DNA from: UBA10518 sp022837185
Lineage (GTDB): Bacteria; Desulfobacterota; Desulfobulbia; Desulfobulbales; Desulfobulbaceae
DNA: 64,000 bases
Assembly: GCA_034007705.1 (NCBI GenBank)
Contig: JAVEQK010000004.1
Coordinates: 62,001-126,000 of the forward strand
Direction: 5' to 3'
Shown here in pieces: positions 58,641-64,000 of this stretch. The notes under the pieces are model-generated. The model was not told where the DNA came from. It saw only the letters and a program-made list of their open reading frames with translations, and did not search any database. The translations under genes and the position numbers were made by a program. How positions within the stretch are numbered: position 1 is the first letter of the stretch; each line of letters starts with the position of its first letter.

Positions 58641-59669
58641 ATGCGAATGAAACATGTGAGAAATCTGGCTGTTGCCGGCTGTACGGTTTTGCTTTTGTGT
58701 CAATGTGCATCGAAAAACGAGATCAGGGACCTGAGCTATCAGATCCGGGCGGTCAACCAGAAGGTGGAGGATGTCCGCGGCACCGCCGTTGATCAGATGC
58801 AGAAACGTCAGGCCAGCTCCGTCAGCCGCATCGACGAGGTGCAGAATGAGGTTATCCAGCTGCGCTCCGCCATTGACGAACGGGCCCACCAGGAAAATCT
58901 GTTTCGCGAGCAGTCCAGGGAGAGCACCGCGGGTCTGCAATCGATGATCGAGGGTATGCGGACCGAAAACGACAATCGTCTTAAACTCCTGGAAGACAGG
59001 GTCAGCCAGTTGGAAAGGAATCTTGACCAGATGAGCGAGGCGCGCATCAAGGAGGCTGAAGTACGGGCCAGGGAAGCGGCCCGCAGGGCGGAAGAGGCCA
59101 GGCAGCGGACCGCTGCGGTTTCGACTGCGGCCCCGGCCGCCCCGGTGGCTGTCAAACCCGAAGGCCGGAAAGTCAAGGTCGACGCCGACACCAAGGTTGA
59201 AGCCGCGGCCCCGGCAGCGAAGCCCGCCCCTGCTGCGGAGGCTCCCGTGGTTGCTTCGGTTCCGCCGCCCGCCGAACCTGCCGCGCCCGCCGCGCCTGCC
59301 GCAGCCGATCCGTTGGCCGAGGCCATGGATCTGTACAACAACCAGCGTTATGCCGAGGCATATAAAGCCTTTGAACAGATTCTTGCCCGCAACCCGCGGG
59401 GAGACGAGGCGGCCGAGACCCTGTTTTACATGGGGGAAAGTCTGTTCGCCCGCGGGGAGTATGATCTGGCCATACTTGATTACCAGAAAGTGATATCCAA
59501 TCATGCCGGGCACAAGCGGACGCCGACCTCCCTGCTCAAGCAGGGAATGTCGTTTGAGAAGCTGACCGATCACGAAACGGCGAAAATAATTTATAAAAAA
59601 CTGATATCCGAATACCCGGACAGCCCTGATGCGGCAAAGGCGGAACAACAGATACAGAGCCTGCAGTAA
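58641..59669 (+). CDS. cpoB: CpoB/YbgF-like Tol-associated TPR protein
   Basis: 342 residues. The N-terminal export signal ends in LLLCQCASKN, which may be a lipoprotein site, although the -2 and -3 residues are unusual. A coiled coil follows (~25-125), then an alanine/proline linker (~140-225), and TPR repeats to the end (LYNNQRYAEAYKAFEQILARNP, YDLAILDYQKVISNH, KIIYKKLISEYPDS). This is the YbgF plan, which links peptidoglycan synthesis with the Tol machine. It is the last tol gene here. Confidence 0.88.
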   Translation: MRMKHVRNLAVAGCTVLLLCQCASKNEIRDLSYQIRAVNQKVEDVRGTAVDQMQKRQASSVSRIDEVQNEVIQLRSAIDERAHQENLFREQSRESTAGLQSMIEGMRTENDNRLKLLEDRVSQLERNLDQMSEARIKEAEVRAREAARRAEEARQRTAAVSTAAPAAPVAVKPEGRKVKVDADTKVEAAAPAAKPAPAAEAPVVASVPPPAEPAAPAAPAAADPLAEAMDLYNNQRYAEAYKAFEQILARNPRGDEAAETLFYMGESLFARGEYDLAILDYQKVISNHAGHKRTPTSLLKQGMSFEKLTDHETAKIIYKKLISEYPDSPDAAKAEQQIQSLQ

Positions 59670-59693
59670 AGGGTAAGGGGACTCCGGCGGAAG

Positions 59694-60452
59694 GTGCGGA
59701 AGCAGAGACTGGACAGCCTTCTGGTTGAGCGCGGCCTGGCTGAAAGCCTTGCCAGGGCGGGGGCACTGATCGGCGCGGGCAGGGTTGAGGTTGACGGCGC
59801 CCGCGGCGAAAAGGCGGGGACCATGTTCAGTCCCGACTGCGCCATCCGTCTCCTGGCCGGGCAGCCCTACGTCGGCAGGGGGGGAGAGAAACTGGCCGCC
59901 GGACTCGATGTGTTCGGAGTGGATCCATCCGGTCTGATCTGCGCCGACATAGGCTGTTCCACCGGCGGTTTTACCGATTGCCTGCTCCAGCGCGGCGCGC
60001 GGCGGGTATACAGCGTCGATGTCGGCTACGGTGTGCTGGACTGGCGGCTGCGGGGGGATGCACGGGTGGTTGTCCTGGAGCGCACCAATGCCCGGTATCT
60101 GACCAGGGAGCATATTCCCGAGCCCCTGGATCTGGCCGTCATAGATGCGTCGTTCATCTCGCTGGGGCTGCTGCTGGAGCCGGTCAGCCGGCTGTTTGCC
60201 GGCCCCGTATCCATCATTGCCCTGGTCAAGCCGCAATTCGAGCTGCCGCGGCACAAGGTGGCGAGGGGAGGCGTGGTCCGGGACAGCCTTCTCCACGAGG
60301 AAGCGCTTGCCTCGGTGCGCCGGCATGTCCGGGAGATCGGCCTTGCCTGCCGTGATGTGACTGCCTCCCCGATCAGGGGAGCCAAGGGGAACAGGGAATT
60401 TCTGATGTCCATCGGCACATCGGATGGAAAAAAAACAACGACACTTGAATGA
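59694..60452 (+). CDS. tlyA: TlyA-family rRNA 2'-O-methyltransferase
   Basis: 252 residues from a GTG. An S4 RNA-binding domain (RLDSLLVERGLAESLARAGALIGAGRVEVDG) precedes an FtsJ/RrmJ-type methyltransferase with VGRGGEKLAAGL, CADIGCSTGGFTDCLL (SAM site), VIDASFISL and LVKPQFELPR. The K-D-K-E set of 2'-O-methyltransferases appears to be present. In mycobacteria TlyA methylates 16S and 23S rRNA; older annotations as haemolysin are misleading. It starts 24 bp after cpoB. Confidence 0.92.
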   Translation: MRKQRLDSLLVERGLAESLARAGALIGAGRVEVDGARGEKAGTMFSPDCAIRLLAGQPYVGRGGEKLAAGLDVFGVDPSGLICADIGCSTGGFTDCLLQRGARRVYSVDVGYGVLDWRLRGDARVVVLERTNARYLTREHIPEPLDLAVIDASFISLGLLLEPVSRLFAGPVSIIALVKPQFELPRHKVARGGVVRDSLLHEEALASVRRHVREIGLACRDVTASPIRGAKGNREFLMSIGTSDGKKTTTLE

Positions 60453-60476
60453 AGTGAGCCAGATAAGGAGAGAACT

Positions 60477-60935
60477 ATGAAACATCGGAGGACAAAGGGG
60501 TTGTTGATCAGGACGGCTCTGCTCATGGCAGGCATGATGATGACCGCGGCAACGGCGGCGGCCCAGGAGTATGTGAGCATCAGCAAGGACGGCGTCAATC
60601 TGCGTTCCGGCCCCGACACCAAATCCAGCGTGGTTTACGAACTCCCCCAGGGATATCCGCTCAAGGTGATGTCCAAACAGGGGGACTGGCTCAAGGTATC
60701 CGATTTCGAAAATGATCAGGGTTGGGTGTATGCCCCGCTGGTAACCAATGCCCGGTACGTGATCGTCACCGTCAACAACGGCAACGTCCGGTCAGGCCCG
60801 GGCACCAATCACGATACGGTGGGCACCGTCGTCCGGGAGGTTGTCCTCAAGCAGATCGGCGAACAGGGGGACTGGATCAAGTTCGAACATCCGCAGCTCA
60901 CCGGCTGGATTCATCGGAAGCTGGTCTGGCCGTGA
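60477..60935 (+). CDS. Exported protein with two bacterial SH3 domains
   Basis: 152 residues. A signal peptide (~1-29, ending ATAAAQ) precedes two SH3b repeats: YVSISKDGVNLRSGPDTKSS with GDWLKVSD, and IVTVNNGNVRSGPGTNHDT with GDWIKFEH, each with the RSGP turn. SH3b domains bind cell-wall peptides or proteins. AAGGAG precedes the ATG. Its last 25 bases overlap the end of the convergent helicase gene. Function beyond envelope binding is not known. Confidence 0.9.
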   Translation: MKHRRTKGLLIRTALLMAGMMMTAATAAAQEYVSISKDGVNLRSGPDTKSSVVYELPQGYPLKVMSKQGDWLKVSDFENDQGWVYAPLVTNARYVIVTVNNGNVRSGPGTNHDTVGTVVREVVLKQIGEQGDWIKFEHPQLTGWIHRKLVWP

Positions 60936-63880
60936 TCCGGCGCCGGCCGGCTGTTGAGGATATGGCCGATCCGCCGTTGAAAATCAACGGGGAGCCGCAC
61001 CACGCTGCCGGCCTTGTTGCGGAACAGCAGGTACCGCTCCCGGAGTCCGAAGAGAAAGAGGTCCCGGGTGATTTCCACGTCTTTCCGGCAATAGCCGGCG
61101 AGCAGGTCCATGCGCCCCTCTTGGAACCATTGGAGGGCAAGCAGACCGTTTCCTTCCTTTTTCACGTTCAGGGTGTGTTCGGCTAAGCGGTCCAGGCTCA
61201 GCCGGTAGCCAAGCTGGACGGTGATTTCCTCGAGCAGGTCAAGGGTGGGGAGGCGGGCGAGTTTCCGCGTGGTGTAGGCGGACAGCACCCGGTTGTCGAA
61301 CCGCTTGTTGTTGAAGCCGATGACAAGCTCGAGGCTGAAGAGATGGTCAATCAGCCGGTCGGTTTCTTCCTCCGGGTAGCTGAAGAACCTGTCCTGCCCG
61401 CCGTCATAGAGCACGGCCAGGCTGACGCCCATCCGCTCGGCCTGATGCCAGCCGCCGACATCCTGGGCCGATCGTTTCGTTTCCACGTCAAAGACCCCGA
61501 ATCGTTGCGGCAGGGTAAAGGGCGGAGCCGCCGTTGCCTCTGCGCACTCCGGCCGCGGCAGGTGAATCCGCTTCCCTGCCGGCGGCCCCGGCCGTTTTCC
61601 CTCCCCCGGCCGCATCAGTCCCTCCAGCAGGTCCAGGCAGCACTGTTTGTCGATGGGACGGTTGCCCGAGCCGCATTTCGGCGAGTGAACGCAGGAAGGG
61701 CAGCCCAGTTCACAGGAGCAGTCCCGGACAGCAGCCAGGGTCCGCTCCAGGAGGCGGTCGATGAGGGAGAACGCCTTGGCGGTCAGGCCGACACCGCCGC
61801 TGTGGCCGTCATAAATGAAGACCGCGGGCCCCTCCAGTTCCTGGTGCCAGGGATGGGAAATCCCGCCGATATCGTTGCGGTCGCACAGCACCAGCAGCGG
61901 CAGCATGGCGATCATGGCATGCTCCAGGGCGTGAATGCCGCCCATGAAGTGCAGCCGCCTCTGCTCGGCCCGCCGCATCAGGGATTCGGGGATCTCAAGC
62001 CAGAACCCCTCGGTCTCGAAAACCTGCGGCGGCAGGTCAAGGGGGCAGCGGCCGATGACCCTCTGGCTGCCGATGAGAATCTTCAGGTAGCCGGTAATGA
62101 CTTCCGTGACCTGCAGGCGGCCGAAATGAACCTTTGAGCCGCCGACGGTCCTGGAGTCGTAGATTTGAAGAATGGTGGTGGTTTTGGTGGAGAGCGGTCT
62201 GGTGAAATAATGGCCCTTGAAGGGGCTGACCGCTATTTCCCTGCCCTCGATGTCGAGGTGGTCCACCAGCCAGCTCCGGGCCATATGCAGGTACACCGCC
62301 CCGGGATGGCAGTCCTTGAAGGCCCGGAAGCCGTCGATCTCCCCAAGCTCCTCCCGGCCGGAACGGTGGAGTATCCGGTAGCGCGCCCCGCCCCCCCGGA
62401 GATCGACATCCCGCTGGGGGTATTTCCTGGCCGCGAACCACGTTTCACCGTCCGCTGAAGACAGCAGGCTCCCTTTCCGGGTCAGCCCGGCGAGCAGGTC
62501 CGGGATAAAGGAGGGGGAGCAGATCCGGTCACCGGCGGTCAGAGGGGCCTCGGCGGCGGCGCAGACGAGATGCTGCCCGGCGATGGTCCTGTTGTCCGGG
62601 TTGAGCACGGCCGCCTCCACGTCGCGGCTGAAGAAATCTTCCGGGTGGCGCATGAAATGCTGATCAAGGGCATCCTCGTGGCCGATCAGCACGACCAGGG
62701 ATTCCTGCCGGCCGCGGCCCACCCTGCCGGCGCGCTGGAGAGTGGCCATTATTGATCCCGGATAGCCGACCAGCAGGCAGATGTCCAGACTGCCGATATC
62801 GATGCCGAGCTCCAGGGCCGAGGTGGAGATCACGCCCAGCAGCGTGCCGTCGGCCAGGCGCTGTTCAATGGCCCGCCGGTCCTCGGGCAGGAAACCGGCC
62901 CGGTACGAGGCGATCTTGTCCTTGAGGTCGCCGATTCGCCGGGCCGCCCACATGGTGATCAGCTCGGTCATCTTGCGCGACTGGGTATAGACAATGGTTC
63001 GCAGGCCCCGCCGGATCGCCGCCTCCAGGAGAAGGGTGGCGGTGTAGGGCGCCGAGTCCAGCGGGTTGAGCAGGATCATGTTCCGCGGCGGCCGGGGTGC
63101 GCCGGAAACGGTCAGCGGTGCCGCCGTCTCGTCGATCAGGGCCGCGGCCAGCTCCCCGGGATTGCCGATGGTGGCCGAGGCCAGGATAAACACCGGCGAG
63201 GAGCCGTACAGGCGGCAGATGCGTTTGAGCCGGCGGATGACCCAGGCCATGTGGGAACCGAAGACGCCGCGGTAGGTATGCACTTCGTCGATGACGACAT
63301 GGGTGAGATTGGCGAACAGGCTGCCCCAGAGGTCGTGGTAGGGGAGCAGGGAAAGGTGCACCATTTCCGGGTTGGTGACCAGGATGGCCGGGAGATTTTC
63401 CCGGATTTTCCTGCGCCGGTAGGCGGAGGTGTCGCCGTCATAGATCGCCGCCGGCGCGAGTCCCCGCTCCCGGAAGCAGCCGGGCAGATGGGCGGCAAAA
63501 GCCTCGATGGTCCGCAGCTGATCCTGGGCGAGCGCCTTGAGGGGAAAGAGGTAGAGCGCCCTGGCCGAGGGGTCGCGCAGCAGGGAGTTGAAGACCGGAA
63601 GATTGTATATCAGCGATTTGCCGCTGGCCGTCGGGGTCGCGGCCACGACATTTTTGCCGTCCAGAATCAGTTCGACCGCCTCGGCCTGGTGGGAATAGAG
63701 GCTGTCGATTCCGGCCCTGTCGAGCAGCTCCCCCAGGGCGGGGGCCAGCCCGGCCGGCGGAGCCGCGGTTTGCGCTCCGGCCGCGGGTTGTCTTCGGCGG
63801 CCGGCGATCTGGGGACCGAAGCGTTCGGATCCCGCCAGGGCCGCGATATATTCGGCAACCGATCCGCTGTCGGGATTCAT
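60911..63880 (-). CDS. MrfA/YprA-type DEAD/DEAH helicase with C-terminal MrfB/YprB-like exonuclease domain
   Basis: 989 residues. The helicase core has AATPTASGKSLIYN (80-93), DEVHTYRG, LASATIGNP and QRAGRVGRGRQ. A DUF1998-type domain carries a cysteine group C721, C723, C727, C730, C736 (DCSCELGCPSCVHSPKCGSGN), as in MrfA. From ~794 a separate RNase-H-like nuclease begins: FGVFDVETKRS (D798, E800), IGFNNKRFDNRVL (D862) and YCRKDVEITRDLF (D934), which gives the four acidic residues of a DEDD exonuclease. In Bacillus these are two proteins, MrfA and MrfB, that repair mitomycin damage. Here they are one chain. DNA repair is the inferred role. Confidence 0.88.
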   Translation of the reverse strand: MNPDSGSVAEYIAALAGSERFGPQIAGRRRQPAAGAQTAAPPAGLAPALGELLDRAGIDSLYSHQAEAVELILDGKNVVAATPTASGKSLIYNLPVFNSLLRDPSARALYLFPLKALAQDQLRTIEAFAAHLPGCFRERGLAPAAIYDGDTSAYRRRKIRENLPAILVTNPEMVHLSLLPYHDLWGSLFANLTHVVIDEVHTYRGVFGSHMAWVIRRLKRICRLYGSSPVFILASATIGNPGELAAALIDETAAPLTVSGAPRPPRNMILLNPLDSAPYTATLLLEAAIRRGLRTIVYTQSRKMTELITMWAARRIGDLKDKIASYRAGFLPEDRRAIEQRLADGTLLGVISTSALELGIDIGSLDICLLVGYPGSIMATLQRAGRVGRGRQESLVVLIGHEDALDQHFMRHPEDFFSRDVEAAVLNPDNRTIAGQHLVCAAAEAPLTAGDRICSPSFIPDLLAGLTRKGSLLSSADGETWFAARKYPQRDVDLRGGGARYRILHRSGREELGEIDGFRAFKDCHPGAVYLHMARSWLVDHLDIEGREIAVSPFKGHYFTRPLSTKTTTILQIYDSRTVGGSKVHFGRLQVTEVITGYLKILIGSQRVIGRCPLDLPPQVFETEGFWLEIPESLMRRAEQRRLHFMGGIHALEHAMIAMLPLLVLCDRNDIGGISHPWHQELEGPAVFIYDGHSGGVGLTAKAFSLIDRLLERTLAAVRDCSCELGCPSCVHSPKCGSGNRPIDKQCCLDLLEGLMRPGEGKRPGPPAGKRIHLPRPECAEATAAPPFTLPQRFGVFDVETKRSAQDVGGWHQAERMGVSLAVLYDGGQDRFFSYPEEETDRLIDHLFSLELVIGFNNKRFDNRVLSAYTTRKLARLPTLDLLEEITVQLGYRLSLDRLAEHTLNVKKEGNGLLALQWFQEGRMDLLAGYCRKDVEITRDLFLFGLRERYLLFRNKAGSVVRLPVDFQRRIGHILNSRPAPDHGQTSFR

Positions 63881-63957
63881 GTTGCGGCCTGCGGTACTTT
63901 ACGGTTTATCATTATCGGTATTTATTATATCTTGTATCTTTCCCTGCGACGGATTGA

Positions 63958-64000
63958 ATGGGAGATTTTCCCGAACACGTGGAACCGGAAAGCGGAACAA
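63958..64000 (+). CDS. Possible start of a plus-strand gene running off the window
   Basis: An ATG at 63958 opens 14 codons (MGDFPEHVEPESGT) to the edge with no stop. The region before it, 63900-63945, is AT-rich and would hold divergent promoters for this gene and the helicase. The ribosome site is weak. Too little is visible to name it. Confidence 0.3.
   Translation, partial: MGDFPEHVEPESGT

Noticed and set aside
58629..60485. A 618-codon minus-strand open frame opposite cpoB and tlyA
   Set aside because: Spans two real genes in antisense and shows no family motif; composition is a shadow of GC-rich coding sequence.
1..64000. tRNA or rRNA genes, CRISPR arrays, insertion sequences, prophage or att sites
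   Set aside because: I looked for cloverleaf ends, spaced direct repeats, transposase or integrase motifs and found none; gene order and composition are even across the window.

Overview
The window is about 64 kb of GC-rich, densely packed bacterial chromosome. I see no tRNA, rRNA, insertion sequence, prophage or CRISPR array. The gene content points to an anaerobic Desulfobacterota (deltaproteobacterial) organism, probably near Desulfobulbales. The supporting features are an F1Fo ATP synthase operon with two b-type stalk genes and no a or c genes, a membrane-anchored periplasmic [NiFe] uptake hydrogenase with a full hyp set, acetyl-CoA synthetase beside a DUF4212/SSS symporter pair, and an oleABCD hydrocarbon cluster. 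The taxonomic placement is inference; no marker gene for it lies in the window.

Layout. 1-2.0 kb (minus): a macro-domain protein cut by the left edge, a DUF2892 membrane protein under an ArsR regulator with a visible operator, and an unrecognised membrane protein. 2.2-9.4 kb (plus): an acetate module with acs, a cNMP/CBS/DUF294 regulator-like protein, a DEDDh exonuclease, and DUF4212 plus sodium:solute symporter. 9.5-12.9 kb: an isochorismatase-family hydrolase and alaS. 12.9-24.5 kb (plus): the most unusual locus. A complete type II fatty-acid elongation set (ketosynthase, ACP, ketoreductase, dehydratase, enoyl reductase) is interleaved with two CrtI/phytoene-desaturase-like flavoproteins and runs into oleA, oleB, oleC and oleD. 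24.6-30.7 kb: atpF'-atpF-atpHAGDC, ending in a strong terminator. 31-34.3 kb: a GltB/NfnB-like flavoprotein and a cell-wall amidase. 34.5-38.2 kb (minus): yfcE-like phosphodiesterase, HIT protein and mutS, translationally coupled. 38.3-41.3 kb (plus): efp, epmA and a single ORF fusing endonuclease III to exonuclease III. 41.3-43.1 kb (minus): an anion-permease-like transporter and a MarR regulator with a palindromic operator. 43.4-54.9 kb (minus): small ORF, thioredoxin-reductase-like gene, hypF, hypC, hypD, hypE, then hyaA, hyaB, hyaC, hyaD, hypA, hypB. 55.1-59.7 kb (plus): tolQ, tolR, tolA, tolB and cpoB, with no pal between tolB and cpoB. 59.7-63.9 kb: tlyA, an SH3 protein, and on the minus strand a MrfA-type helicase carrying a MrfB-like exonuclease domain.

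How the genes work together. The acetate module would import and activate acetate. The hydrogenase set would oxidise periplasmic hydrogen, pass electrons to the quinone pool, and has nearly every maturation factor in place. The ATP synthase would use the resulting gradient. The lipid locus looks like a pathway that builds an acyl chain on a dedicated ACP, changes its oxidation state with two flavoproteins, and joins chains head to head by the OleABCD beta-lactone route to give long olefins. The product is unknown.

Three repair genes stand out: mutS, the Nth-Xth fusion and the MrfA-MrfB-like fusion. In the last two, enzymes that act in sequence are joined in one chain. All functions come from motif reading and gene context only; no database search was made.
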